A stretch of 52,418 nt of DNA, from the NCBI GenBank assembly GCA_034437515.1, contig DAOTTX010000518.1, positions 1 to 52,418 on the forward strand, given 5' to 3'. Shown one piece after another: positions 25,372-33,849 of this stretch (positions are counted from its first letter, which is position 1; every line of letters starts with the position of its first letter). The position numbers and the translations under genes were made by a program. Below the pieces are notes generated by a model that saw only the letters and a program-made list of their open reading frames with translations, was not told where the DNA came from and made no database searches. The DNA comes from DAOTTX01 sp034437515 (GTDB lineage: Bacteria; Chloroflexota; Anaerolineae; Aggregatilineales; Phototrophicaceae).

Positions 25372-26072
25372 AAATCCTGTAGCCATTCCTGTGTGATGAG
25401 CTTTGCACCGGGGTGGAATGCCCTGCGTCCACCGTCTTCGATCATCAACATACGGTTGGCACCATCCGCCATGTAATAATGCGTGTCGGTGCTGTAGCAC
25501 GTCTTATGGCTGATGCTGGCCTCACGTCCGTAGACGCGCCAGTCGTGCCAGTCGTTTTCACCGTTGATGATCTGCGTGGGTGCGGCGATGGCGTTAATCG
25601 CGCTGGCGTCAAGCATGTTCGCGATAAGCAGCACCCCGGTAGGGGACTGAATGCGTGCGAACAGACCGAAGTTCTCCGCTAGCATCAACGTGCCTTCACC
25701 TTGTGCGAGGATCACGACATGATTGTTGTTAATGTGGGGTTGGTCGAGCGCGTTTTCATAGGCATTGACCGCGTCCATCGTCGTGGAGCCGCGACCGCTG
25801 CCACCACTGCGCCCGTTACAGCGTTTATCCCAACGGAAGACGGCGTAACCGCTGCGTAATCCGATTTTGGCATAATGGGCGTAATCTGAACGGCTGCCCC
25901 ACCCTGCACTATGCAAGACGAACAACAAAGGGTAAGTCCCGCGATCTTCAGAGGGCGGGATGTTGCGTGGATAGTCCATTTGTCCGGCTAAACGGACGGC
26001 ATCACCCCTAAAGGTGATCTCACGAGTGTCGCGAGTTTGTCTGGAACGCTCAACTATATAGCTGGATGCCAT
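25353..26072 (-). CDS. Alpha/beta-hydrolase-like protein lacking catalytic residues
   Basis: 239 residues with an alpha/beta-hydrolase pattern: YPLLFVLHSAGWGSRSDY (oxyanion strand), GYAVFRWDKRCNGRSGG, the elbow region VVILAQGEGTLML, the strand TQIINGENDW with the acid residue, and MADGANRML. The nucleophile elbow reads A-Q-G-E-G instead of G-x-S-x-G, and the usual catalytic His in G-A-x-H is Arg, so classic hydrolysis is unlikely. The ATG at 26072 has GGAGG upstream. It heads an operon with an SDR, an epimerase and a small protein, so it may bind rather than cut a substrate of those enzymes. Confidence 0.7.
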   Translation of the reverse strand: MASSYIVERSRQTRDTREITFRGDAVRLAGQMDYPRNIPPSEDRGTYPLLFVLHSAGWGSRSDYAHYAKIGLRSGYAVFRWDKRCNGRSGGSGRGSTTMDAVNAYENALDQPHINNNHVVILAQGEGTLMLAENFGLFARIQSPTGVLLIANMLDASAINAIAAPTQIINGENDWHDWRVYGREASISHKTCYSTDTHYYMADGANRMLMIEDGGRRAFHPGAKLITQEWLQDLCRRLP

Positions 26073-26317
26073 CGTTTCTTCTATCCTCCACAAGACATAA
26101 TTTAGATAAGGACGAGACAGATAGAAACAACTCATTAACTTTGTATCTTGGTAGATCAAGCAAGGTCAAAGTGTTATGTACGGCGCAGGTTTCCACCCGG
26201 CATATATTAAATATACATGATCTGTAAGAACGTGCCTATAGCCAGTTGGTTCGGGTGTTGCACGCGAGGATAGTCTGTCTATCCCCCAATATCCGGGCTA
26301 ATTTGGATTCGCCTACT

Positions 26318-26326
26318 TGCTAGACT
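26318..26326 (+). promoter_or_regulatory. Extended -10 promoter element before the cupin gene
   Basis: TGC-TAGACT, 37 bases before the cupin ATG; same TGCTAnnnT signature as other genes here. Confidence 0.4.
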
Positions 26327-26363
26327 GTTGACATCAGCAAATAACGAGAGGAGACATAATTTT

Positions 26364-26753
26364 ATGCCTATCATTCAGCACGACGATCTCGAAACCCACA
26401 TCATCGGGCTGCACAAGAACATCCATCGCCGCGATGTACTGCCAGCACCGGTCGCTTCACAGGAGATGGCACTATGGGAACTCCATGTGCCGCATAAGGC
26501 CGGGGCACCGCTGCACCAGCACCCCACCGAAGAAGCCATCGTCGTGGTCAGCGGCAGCGTGAAAGTGCAGATCGGTGATGAAGTTCTCGATGCGACGTCC
26601 CCGGCGACGTTGTTCTTCCCGCCGGGGACGCCGCACCAGTTCATGGTAACCAACGAAGAAGGGGCGTACCTGCTGGCCTTCTTCGCTACCGCCAACCCGG
26701 TTGACCACTATCTATGGAAGGACGGTCAGCCGGGCGTGCCCCGCGACGACTAG
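26364..26753 (+). CDS. Cupin-domain protein
   Basis: 129 residues forming one double-stranded beta-helix. First cupin motif: H-Q-H-P-T-E-E-A with metal-binding His and Glu residues and VVVSGSVKVQIGD; second motif: FFPPGTPHQFMV. Small cupins bind a metal and serve as dioxygenases, isomerases or sensors; the role is unknown here. The ATG at 26364 has AGAGGAGA 11 bases upstream; an earlier TTG is rejected. The stop interlocks (CTAG) with that of a truncated gene remnant on the other strand. Confidence 0.82.
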   Translation: MPIIQHDDLETHIIGLHKNIHRRDVLPAPVASQEMALWELHVPHKAGAPLHQHPTEEAIVVVSGSVKVQIGDEVLDATSPATLFFPPGTPHQFMVTNEEGAYLLAFFATANPVDHYLWKDGQPGVPRDD

Positions 26754-26908
26754 CGCACACCGAACGAGACGCTGTAGGTGCCGTCGAGGTTCTCGCTGGT
26801 GGCGAGCAGTTGATAGGTGCCGCTCGTCACCGCCGGGATCTCTTCGATCCCCTCGCGCACGGTTTCTTCCACAGCCAACCGCCCCTCACCCCCGTTTGCC
26901 TCCCTATC
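26750..26908 (-). pseudogene. C-terminal remnant of a secreted beta-sandwich protein
   Basis: An open minus-strand frame of 52 codons without a start codon. Its last 40 residues (ending IPAVTSGTYQLLATSENL and YSVSFGVR) have the look of the final strands of a PPC-type (bacterial pre-peptidase C-terminal) beta-sandwich domain. Upstream the frame runs into CCCCTCACCCCCGT, a family A repeat end, and then a stop. Its stop codon interlocks with the cupin stop exactly as in three other convergent pairs here, which supports it being the true 3' end of a former gene. Confidence 0.55.
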
Positions 26909-26912
26909 TCAG
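26881..26912. repeat. Family A repeat fragment
   Basis: GCCCCTCACCCCCGTTTGCC is nearly the terminal block of family A repeats (CCCTCACCCCCGTCTC in reverse orientation). Only the end is present. It marks the point where the gene remnant at 26750-26908 loses coding character. Confidence 0.4.
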
Positions 26913-26982
26913 CCATATTGCCGTTATCCTCTATCCGCAGTAGGCCGCTGATATAGGTCAATCCATAGGCTTGCGTGTCTCG

Positions 26983-27056
26983 GTTTTGGTCTTGACACCT
27001 GTTGCGTAGCGGCTCCAAAATCCGGCCAATCGATCGTCCAATTGAGCTACGACCGC
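26983..27056 (-). pseudogene. Degenerate tRNA-like sequence
   Basis: On the minus strand the 5' end reads GCGGTCGTAGCTCAATTGGA, a textbook acceptor and D-arm start. It continues with GGCC...GGAGCC at the anticodon-arm place (similar to tRNA-Arg types) and AGGTGTCAAGACC at the T-arm place. The D-stem partner, T-loop and 3' acceptor strand do not pair properly, so it is not a working tRNA. It is probably a decayed gene or an integration scar. The 400-base gap around it (26754-27156) holds this, the gene remnant and the repeat fragment. Confidence 0.45.
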
Positions 27057-27156
27057 GGATCGCAGCCTCCACAACTCTGCTCGTGGTGATGTTAGTCTGT
27101 TCATCACGTCTTTATACAACAATTTGAAGCTCGTTGTCTAATGTGCCATGGTCGAA

Positions 27157-28389
27157 CTATTTACCGAGTAGAGACATCCCACTGAATGGCTCACCCCCGC
27201 CGACGACGATGCCCCCATCTTCAGAGATGGTGAACATAATGTCGGTGGGTCCCTCACCACTGCCTGCCCGTTGCAGCACAGCGACTCCATCCACTTTGAC
27301 CGTCAGCAACCAGTTCGCCGGGGGCGTACCACAGCCGAGGAATTGATCCACCCAGACCTGATAGGTACCGACTGGCGGTGAACTCGCCCAATAGACATTT
27401 TCAACACCGCTCGGATCGGTGGACACACAACCGCCATTGGAATCCACATCAAGGAAGCCGCCGGTCGAGGTCGGCCCCGGGTTGGCGAAAAAGATGTGTG
27501 TGCCGTTCGGCTCGAAGACGTGCAAGTCCATATCGGTCAGGTTATCCCAGCGGAGCGTGATTTGCAGCGCACCGGTACCAACATCTGGAGCGCAAGGTTC
27601 GGCGTTCTCATTAGCGACCGCGCTTCGTATGATGCCATCCGGCCCGGAGACGATCCAACGCAACGTCTCACCGGCGGCGAACGATACCCGGAACGCATCC
27701 TGACGAACACCACTCAGGAAAAGCTGCGGTTGTCCCCGGTCGATAGGTGAGGGTGTGAACCGGTTGTTCGTACCGATTTCGATCACGACCGTGTCACGCG
27801 CTTCGCTGACGTAGCCAAAACGAGCGACATACGTGCCCGGCAACCCCGCCTGCGCGACACACGTCAGCACCGGTCGTACTGCCGATTGTGGCACATCGTC
27901 CGTTGGCGTCAACGTCGCAGTCGGTACAAGTGTCGGCGTGTTGGTGGGTGTATTCGATGGGGTGAACGTCGCCGTTGGCGTAAGCGTCGGTGTATTCGAT
28001 GGTGTGAGCGTCGCCGTCGGTGTATTTGACGGCGTGAGTGTCGGCGGTGGTAAATTGGTCGGGATCATCGTCCGCGACGGAGTCAGAGTGATGGTCGGCG
28101 TCAGTGTTGGTTCCTCAGTGACCACCGCCGTTGCTGTCGGTGTCGCTGACGGCGACAGTGTCGGTTCTTCCGTAACATCCGGCGTCGGCTCTGCGGTGAC
28201 GTCCGGTGTCGGCTCTGCGGTGACGTCTGGTGTCGGTGTCGCTGACGGTGCCTCGGTTATGACTGGTTCGGGATCATCAATAATTACCGGTGGCGGATCA
28301 GGAACGGGCAAATCCGGAATCGCGAACACCATCCGGTTGACCAAGATCATAAATGCGATCACCATCAAGGTGAGCATGCCACGTTTCAT
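27157..28389 (-). CDS. Secreted Pro/Thr-rich protein with DUF2135-like domain
   Basis: 410 residues, exported (signal peptide ending near VNRMVFA). Residues about 40-175 are a Pro/Thr/Ser-rich, low-complexity stalk including three TPDVTAEP-type octapeptides and TLTPSNTPT repeats, likely glycosylated or extended. A beta domain follows (about 180-265), then a C-terminal domain (about 270-370) with LRWDNLTDMDLHVFEPNG, GGFLDVDSNGGC and VGTYQVWVDQF, typical of DUF2135-like extracellular domains. The ATG at 28389 has GAGG 10 bases upstream. It is next to a gene remnant and tRNA-like scar on its 3' side. Confidence 0.82.
   Translation of the reverse strand: MKRGMLTLMVIAFMILVNRMVFAIPDLPVPDPPPVIIDDPEPVITEAPSATPTPDVTAEPTPDVTAEPTPDVTEEPTLSPSATPTATAVVTEEPTLTPTITLTPSRTMIPTNLPPPTLTPSNTPTATLTPSNTPTLTPTATFTPSNTPTNTPTLVPTATLTPTDDVPQSAVRPVLTCVAQAGLPGTYVARFGYVSEARDTVVIEIGTNNRFTPSPIDRGQPQLFLSGVRQDAFRVSFAAGETLRWIVSGPDGIIRSAVANENAEPCAPDVGTGALQITLRWDNLTDMDLHVFEPNGTHIFFANPGPTSTGGFLDVDSNGGCVSTDPSGVENVYWASSPPVGTYQVWVDQFLGCGTPPANWLLTVKVDGVAVLQRAGSGEGPTDIMFTISEDGGIVVGGGEPFSGMSLLGK
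28163..28234. repeat. 24-base tandem repeat, three units
   Basis: Units at 28163-28186, 28187-28210 and 28211-28234; the last two differ at one position. They encode the octapeptide TPDVTAEP (TPDVTEEP in the first unit) in the stalk of the secreted protein. Related shorter TLTPSNTPT-coding repeats follow at about 27935-28040. Confidence 0.85.
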
Positions 28390-28559
28390 CAAAAATACCT
28401 CAAGTTGTCTTTACGCTTGTTTAAGTATAGTTTTAATTTGTTTTCTACATCATTGAATGTACTATAGAGTATCACCCTCTTAGTTGAAAACCTACTAGTA
28501 CTTTTGTACGGAAAAATTTACAGTTTTCATAAAGTTAGTATTAAGTTGGTAGAAAATCG

Positions 28560-29279
28560 ATGTGCATAAGACAAGCATACATAGGTGTAGACGGTTGCCC
28601 CACCGGGTGGCTTGCTATCGCCCACATAGCAGAACAAAAGCCGGTGAGCGCGGTTTTCCCGACCATCGCGGCGCTGCACACAGCCTATCCGAACGCACAA
28701 CGAGTGTTAATCGACATCCCTATTGGGCTGCCGGACGACCAGCCTCGCGCCTGTGATGCGGCAGCCCGCCGGATGTTGCAAGGTCGGCGCAGCAGCGTGT
28801 TTCCGGTGCCGGTGCGAGCGGCGGTCTACGCGGAAGACTACCCGACTGCGTGTGATGTCAACCAGGCGGCGACAGGCAAACGTATCTCCAAGCAGGCGTG
28901 GAACATCACGCCGAAGATGCGCGAGGTGGACACCTTTCTACGTGGTGGGCAGCGGGGTTATCTGCTGGAAAGCCACCCGGAAGTGGTCTTTACCGCGTTG
29001 GCGGGTGCGCCCATGCGCCACAGCAAAAAGTCAGGTGTTGGTTTTCTGGAACGTGTGGACGTGCTACGGCGGCACCTCGCGGATGTCGAAGCGTTTGTCT
29101 ACGCGACCCGTGCGGCCTACAAACCCGCCGCCGTTGCCGACGATGACATCCTCGATGCGCTGGTGCTGGCGGTCGCCGCCCGGTGTGAGTCGCTGCGCAC
29201 CCTGCCTGCCGACCCACCGACCGACGCACACGGCCTGCCGATGGAAATCGTCTATCCACCCCCCGCCCTACCCAAATAG
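28560..29279 (+). CDS. DUF429 protein, predicted RNase H-fold nuclease
   Basis: 239 residues. The N-terminal YIGVDGCPTGWLAI and the LIDIPIGLPD motif carry the conserved acidic residues of the DUF429 family. This is followed by R-x-S-S-V-F-P-V-P-V-R, KQAWNITPKMREVD, ESHPEVVF, KSGVGFLERV and a C-terminal DDDILDALVLAVAAR. The family has an RNase H-like fold and is predicted to cut nucleic acid, but no activity is established. The ribosome site is weak. It is divergent from the secreted Pro/Thr-rich protein. Confidence 0.88.
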   Translation: MCIRQAYIGVDGCPTGWLAIAHIAEQKPVSAVFPTIAALHTAYPNAQRVLIDIPIGLPDDQPRACDAAARRMLQGRRSSVFPVPVRAAVYAEDYPTACDVNQAATGKRISKQAWNITPKMREVDTFLRGGQRGYLLESHPEVVFTALAGAPMRHSKKSGVGFLERVDVLRRHLADVEAFVYATRAAYKPAAVADDDILDALVLAVAARCESLRTLPADPPTDAHGLPMEIVYPPPALPK

Positions 29280-29373
29280 ATAGGCACGCCCCACCCGCTC
29301 TGACGGCGACCCACACCCGTAAATCTGCGATGATAGAGAAGACAAAACGAAACTATCAAGGAGAACGGGACAT

Positions 29374-30243
29374 ATGTCCGGACTTTTTCAACAGATCTCA
29401 GACGCAATGGCAGATGCCGTCACCGAAGCCAGCAAGGGTGTACTACGTATCGAGGGTCGGCGGCGCTTAGGTGCGACCGCTATCGCCTGGCGTGATAATG
29501 TGGTCGTCACCGCGCACCACGTCATCAAACGGGATGAGGGCATCACAATCGGCACCGCCGATGGCGAAACCATGCCTGCTAAACTGGTCGGGCGTGACCC
29601 GAACACCGATCTCGCCGTGCTGACCGTCGAGCAGACTCTGACGCCGCTGCCGTTGGCAGAAGCCGACTCGCTGCGAGTGGGGCATCTGGTACTCGCGCTG
29701 GGGCGTCCTGGTCAAAGTATCCATGCGACGCACGGCGTGGTCAGTGCCATCAACCCGCGCCGCATGGAAGGAACCGTGCGCACCGATGTGGTGATGTACC
29801 CCGGTTTTTCCGGTGGGCCGCTGCTGGATGCCTCCGGTCGTGTACAGGGGATGAACACCTCCGGCTTTAACCGGGGCGCGAGCCTGACCATCACAACCGC
29901 GATGGTGAACACCGTCGTTGATTCGCTGATGGCACACGGCAAGATGCGCCAGGGCTACCTCGGCGTGGGGGCGCAAGCGGCGCGGCTCCCTGGTGGCACC
30001 GCGCAGGCGGTCGGGCAGGAAACGGGCTTGCTGCTCGTCTCCGTTGAACCGGAAAGCCCTGCTGAAACGAGCGGCCTGCTGCTGGGTGATGTGATCGTCG
30101 CGCTGGATGGCGAACCGACCCCACACCTGGATGCGCTGCTGGCGCTGCTCAATACTGAGCGCATCGGGCAGGTGATGCCGGTGAAGGTGGTACGTGGTGG
30201 CGAGGTACAAGAGATCAACGTGACGGTCGGCGAGAAGGTATAG
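29374..30243 (+). CDS. HtrA-like serine protease with PDZ domain
   Basis: 289 residues. Trypsin-type catalytic triad: His49 in VTAHHV, Asp79 in NTDLAVL, Ser146 in PGFSGGPL. A PDZ domain occupies about 190-285 (GLLLVSVEPESPAETSGLLL, GDVIVALDG). There is no signal peptide or membrane anchor, unlike periplasmic DegP/HtrA, so it appears cytosolic or exported by another route. AAGGAGA precedes the ATG. Five bases separate it from the next protease gene, with which it shares the N-terminal pattern L-x-Q-x-x-S/F-D-A-M-A. Confidence 0.92.
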   Translation: MSGLFQQISDAMADAVTEASKGVLRIEGRRRLGATAIAWRDNVVVTAHHVIKRDEGITIGTADGETMPAKLVGRDPNTDLAVLTVEQTLTPLPLAEADSLRVGHLVLALGRPGQSIHATHGVVSAINPRRMEGTVRTDVVMYPGFSGGPLLDASGRVQGMNTSGFNRGASLTITTAMVNTVVDSLMAHGKMRQGYLGVGAQAARLPGGTAQAVGQETGLLLVSVEPESPAETSGLLLGDVIVALDGEPTPHLDALLALLNTERIGQVMPVKVVRGGEVQEINVTVGEKV

Positions 30244-30247
30244 GCGC

Positions 30248-30910
30248 ATGAGCAACCTGCTGCAACAGTTCAGCGATGCGATGGCGACCACCTACGCCCA
30301 CGTCCAGCGCGGCCTCGTCCAACTACAAGACGGCCGCGGCAGCATCGGCGCGGGGACGGTCTGGCACCCGGACGGGTTGATCGTCACCAACGCGCATGTG
30401 GTCATGCAGGGTGCATGGGGACGGCGCGGTGGTCGCCGGATGAGCGGCAACCGTTCGCTGTCGGCTTCACTGCCCGATGGACGCACACTGCCCACAAAGG
30501 TGCTGGCGCTCGACGAAGAAAACGACCTCGCCGCGCTCGCCGTCGAGGCCCACGACCTGCCGACCATCGAACCGGGCGACTCCAACAAGCTGCGCCCCGG
30601 TCAGTGGGTGCTGGCGATGGGGCATCCCTGGGGTATGCGAGACTCGCTCACGGCGGGGACGGTCATCGGTATGGGCGGCGACCTGCCCGAACTGCCGCCC
30701 GGTCGTGAGTGGATCGCGCTCAATCTGCGGCTGCGTCCGGGGCATTCCGGCGGGCCGCTGGTGGATACTGACGGTCGGCTGGTGGGTGTCAACACGATGA
30801 TTACCGGCCCGGAGGTGGGCTTCGCGGTGCCGTCGCATGTCGTGGTCAAGTTCTTGAAACGGGCGCTCGGTGGGCCAACCCCGACTGAGCGCGAAACACA
30901 GGTCGTCTAG
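30248..30910 (+). CDS. HtrA-like serine protease without PDZ domain
   Basis: 220 residues. Triad His50 (TNAHVV), Asp93 (ENDLAAL), Ser167 (RPGHSGGPL). It ends at the protease domain with no PDZ. There is no signal peptide. The N-terminus (SNLLQQFSDAMA) resembles that of the preceding protease, so the two probably arose by duplication and act together, perhaps as a heteromer. GAGAAGG lies 10 bases before the ATG. Confidence 0.9.
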   Translation: MSNLLQQFSDAMATTYAHVQRGLVQLQDGRGSIGAGTVWHPDGLIVTNAHVVMQGAWGRRGGRRMSGNRSLSASLPDGRTLPTKVLALDEENDLAALAVEAHDLPTIEPGDSNKLRPGQWVLAMGHPWGMRDSLTAGTVIGMGGDLPELPPGREWIALNLRLRPGHSGGPLVDTDGRLVGVNTMITGPEVGFAVPSHVVVKFLKRALGGPTPTERETQVV

Positions 30911-30937
30911 CGGACGACCGCTGACATACACTTTTGC

Positions 30938-30976
30938 ACACACGGTGATGCGACTCGCATCGCTGTGTTGTGTTTT
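30938..30976 (+). terminator. Probable terminator after the protease pair
   Basis: ACACGGTGATGCG and CGCATCGCTGTGT form a long stem with two G-U pairs around ACT, followed by TGTGTTTTA. It lies between convergent transcription units and ends at the 3' end of the glycosyltransferase gene. Confidence 0.55.
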
Positions 30977-33539
30977 ATGGCGAGACGCGCACCGTCCCCG
31001 GCAGGGTTACAGAATCGGCACCGTCGGCGGTCGGCACACGGCGAAAGCCGGTCTGCGCATCGTACAGGCCAACGATCACGGTCGCCGTGCCGCTGTATGC
31101 TGGCAGGCTCCAGTTGTCGAGCAGATGCGTATCCGCGATATACTCGTCCTCAATCCAGCTCGTTGTGGGGCGCGTCCACCCGGCGGGTTGCTGGTCACTC
31201 TGCGCGATGACCTGTCCGTCGGGGGTGAGCAACTGCACAAAGACCGTGTAAGCCGTCGATACGTCCCCGGCAGCCTGCCACACCAACGTGATCTCCGGTG
31301 GCGCAGACGCTGACACCGCCCCCGCTGGCAAATCCACGCCGACCAACCGCCCCACACCGGAAAAAGTCACATCGGCCGGCGTAGCGTAACCCGGCGGGGT
31401 GAATTGGCGCTCCGGGTCGCTGATCGGATACCGGGCGATGACCGCATCCCCGGCCCGCAGCACGGCTTCGCCACTGTTCCCCGGCGGCACCTGGAAGCGA
31501 TACCAGCCTAAACCGGCCTCACCGTTATCAGTAAGCGTCACTTCGCCGACCGTCAACGTGACCTCAGCCGTTCCCGGCAGGATCAGCGCCAGGTCAAACG
31601 GCACACCGGTCTGGATCGTGTCCGTGCTGGTGGCGACCACTTCCGGCGCGTCGGGAAGGTCATTCAGCGGCGGCCCGGCGAGCGTGACCGGTTCCGGCAC
31701 ACGGTACTCGACACCGGCGGGGTTGCCCGCGTCATCCAGCAAATCGAACTGCGTCGTCCGCGAAGGTGTGTAGAGGTTCCAGGCCAGGGTATAGTCAGCG
31801 CGGGGTGCGCCAGCGGGCAGCATCAGCAGATTGTAAGCCGTGCCGACCGCGCCAGCATCCCAGGCGGCGGTGCCGGTGTTGTCCGGTCGGGCGATCTCAG
31901 CATCGCTGCGAGTGACCGCCGCACCAAACGGATTACGGATCGCAGCCGCCACTTTGAGATTCTGCTCAAATGTCTGGTCGAGCGTCCAGATGGTGCGCAG
32001 GCAAGCACCGCCGCCACCCGCGCCATAGGCCGCGTCTCGCAAGTTGACCGTGCGATACGCCGGGGCAGCGGAGAGCGGCTGCATGGTCAGGTCATCGACC
32101 GTGAACGCCCACGTCATCAAGCCGAAATAGGTCTGTGAGTCACCGGGCGGCGCGGTCGAGGCGGCGGTCAGCAGACAGGGATACATCCCGCGCTGGTCGG
32201 CGGGCACCTGGAACCACGTCAGCAGTTCGACGTGTGCGGCATCCAGCGCGTTGATAACGTCGCTGGCGCTGGCCTCGTCGCTGTAAAGCGGCACGTTGAC
32301 GAACTGCGCGTCGATCTCCAGCACGCGGTCGTAATAATATTGCAGCGCGGGTTCATCGTCGAAGGGGATGAGGATCACCGCGTCGGCGGGGAGGCTGTCA
32401 TAATAGGCTGCCAGCGCGGCGAAGTCGTCGTGCTGGTAAGTGCGCGTGCTGCGTATCTGGTGGATGCTCCCCGCCGAGGCCGCCAGCGCGATCACCGCGA
32501 CGACCACGAACAGGTTACGACGCAGCGCGACCGGCGGCACCAGCATCACCCCGGCGACCAGGGCCAGCAGCGTCGCCGGCACGGCGGCGATGTAATAACG
32601 CGGGTGAAAGTCGATATTCGCCGCCAGCATCAACGCGGTGGTGAAGACCGGCACCAGCAGCACATGGGAGAGCAGCAACCACCAGCGCACATGCAGGGGC
32701 GACCTGCGGATCGCCCACCACACCGTCCCCATCACCATCACCACGCCGACGATCACCCCTAACCCATCAACCAACAACGGCGACGACGCCTCGCGCAACT
32801 GTGGCAGGGCAGGCAGAAAGTAACTTCGCCACACATCACGGATCAGTGTGAGGCCGGGTTCTGGTGGGGTGTTCAGCGGTGTGCCGGAAGGTGACTGCGT
32901 GAGCAACCAGGGCACATAGGCGACGATCAACGCGATCTGCCAACCCGCCCACACGAATATAGAGCGCCAATCCCGGCGCAGCAGCCACACGACACCCAGC
33001 GCAACGTTCAACCAGACGACCAACGGCACAGCGAGGTTGTGCGTGTAAATGCCGACCAGCTCGGCGGCGAACACAACCGCCCACGCCCGCCACGAGGCAC
33101 GGCGATCGGCACGCAGCAGCGCATCCGCACCCGCTAGCAGCGCCAGCGCGACCAGCGGCACCGCGACATACGCCCGTATCTCCTGCGCGTACTCCCATAG
33201 TAGCGGCGACGATGCCACCAATACGCCGACCGTCAGACCCGCCCACGCACCATACCAGCGCCGCCCGATGTGCAGCGCCGCCGCCACCGTCAGCACGCCG
33301 ATCAGTACCGAGATGTAACGCAGTGCCAGCGGCGTATCACCGCCGCCTAACCGCCACAGCAGATGCCCGCTCAGGTAGTAGACGAACGGTGTGTTATCGT
33401 CCGGCGTGGTGAACGGCCCGTGAATAGCACGGATGCTCCATGCCTCGTCATGCCAGATGGACTCGGTATCGAGGTGCCACAGGCGCAAAGCGAACGCAGC
33501 GAGTAGCACTACCAGGATCAACCAGTTCGTTAATCGCAT
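30975..33539 (-). CDS. Membrane glycosyltransferase (GT39/ArnT-like)
   Basis: 854 residues. Large integral membrane enzyme expected to move sugar from a polyprenyl-phosphate donor outside the membrane. An N-terminal helix is followed by W-H-D-E (Asp31-Glu32), the first-loop acidic pair of GT39/GT83 enzymes, then about ten more helices to about residue 420. The C-terminal 430 residues are soluble and beta-rich, ending in a module (LVWQAAGDVSTAYTVFVQLL, VIVGLYD, RVPTADG) shared with the other four glycosyltransferases here. The ATG at 33539 is preferred (AGGT upstream). It is the last gene of the minus-strand cluster, separated from the next by a family A repeat. Confidence 0.85.
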   Translation of the reverse strand: MRLTNWLILVVLLAAFALRLWHLDTESIWHDEAWSIRAIHGPFTTPDDNTPFVYYLSGHLLWRLGGGDTPLALRYISVLIGVLTVAAALHIGRRWYGAWAGLTVGVLVASSPLLWEYAQEIRAYVAVPLVALALLAGADALLRADRRASWRAWAVVFAAELVGIYTHNLAVPLVVWLNVALGVVWLLRRDWRSIFVWAGWQIALIVAYVPWLLTQSPSGTPLNTPPEPGLTLIRDVWRSYFLPALPQLREASSPLLVDGLGVIVGVVMVMGTVWWAIRRSPLHVRWWLLLSHVLLVPVFTTALMLAANIDFHPRYYIAAVPATLLALVAGVMLVPPVALRRNLFVVVAVIALAASAGSIHQIRSTRTYQHDDFAALAAYYDSLPADAVILIPFDDEPALQYYYDRVLEIDAQFVNVPLYSDEASASDVINALDAAHVELLTWFQVPADQRGMYPCLLTAASTAPPGDSQTYFGLMTWAFTVDDLTMQPLSAAPAYRTVNLRDAAYGAGGGGACLRTIWTLDQTFEQNLKVAAAIRNPFGAAVTRSDAEIARPDNTGTAAWDAGAVGTAYNLLMLPAGAPRADYTLAWNLYTPSRTTQFDLLDDAGNPAGVEYRVPEPVTLAGPPLNDLPDAPEVVATSTDTIQTGVPFDLALILPGTAEVTLTVGEVTLTDNGEAGLGWYRFQVPPGNSGEAVLRAGDAVIARYPISDPERQFTPPGYATPADVTFSGVGRLVGVDLPAGAVSASAPPEITLVWQAAGDVSTAYTVFVQLLTPDGQVIAQSDQQPAGWTRPTTSWIEDEYIADTHLLDNWSLPAYSGTATVIVGLYDAQTGFRRVPTADGADSVTLPGTVRVSP

Positions 33540-33601
33540 CGTTGACCTGAATCCCGCCACAGCCACCGGTTTTGAACCGGGCAGCTACTGACTCCTCCCC
33601 A

Positions 33602-33823
33602 ACCCTCTCGCACAAGGGTAGAGGGACGACGCGAATCCCAACCGGAGGTCGGTTGGTTCGTGCTGCCTTCGGTGGCATTGCGGCGCAGCCGCGCTTCCCC
33701 CTCGCCCCAGCCCTCGCCCCAGGTTCCGCAGGAAGCGAAAGGTGGGAGAGGGGGTGGCTCGCACCGCGAGACGGGGGTGAGGGGGCAAAAACACCATGCA
33801 AGCTCAGCTTGTTCTTGCGCTAG
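33602..33823. repeat. Family A palindromic repeat, copy 2
   Basis: About 222 bases matching copy 1 (13185-13358). It has an extra hairpin CCAACCG-GAGGT-CGGTTGG (33638-33656) and a duplicated CTCGCCCCAG(C/G) block. The conserved hairpin is CTCGC-ACC-GCGAG (33758-33770). It fills most of the 310-base gap between two glycosyltransferase genes. Small frames inside it are not genes. Confidence 0.87.
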
Positions 33824-33849
33824 TAGACTTTTTATGTCGGTCGAGCGTG

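Noticed and set aside
28163..28234. Possible CRISPR-like short repeat array
   Set aside because: Units are directly abutting with no spacers and encode an in-frame octapeptide repeat.
27833..28456. Long plus-strand open frame of 207 codons opposite the secreted Pro/Thr-rich protein
   Set aside because: Its Val/Gly/Ser repeats are the antisense reading of the TPT repeats; no ribosome site and no family likeness.
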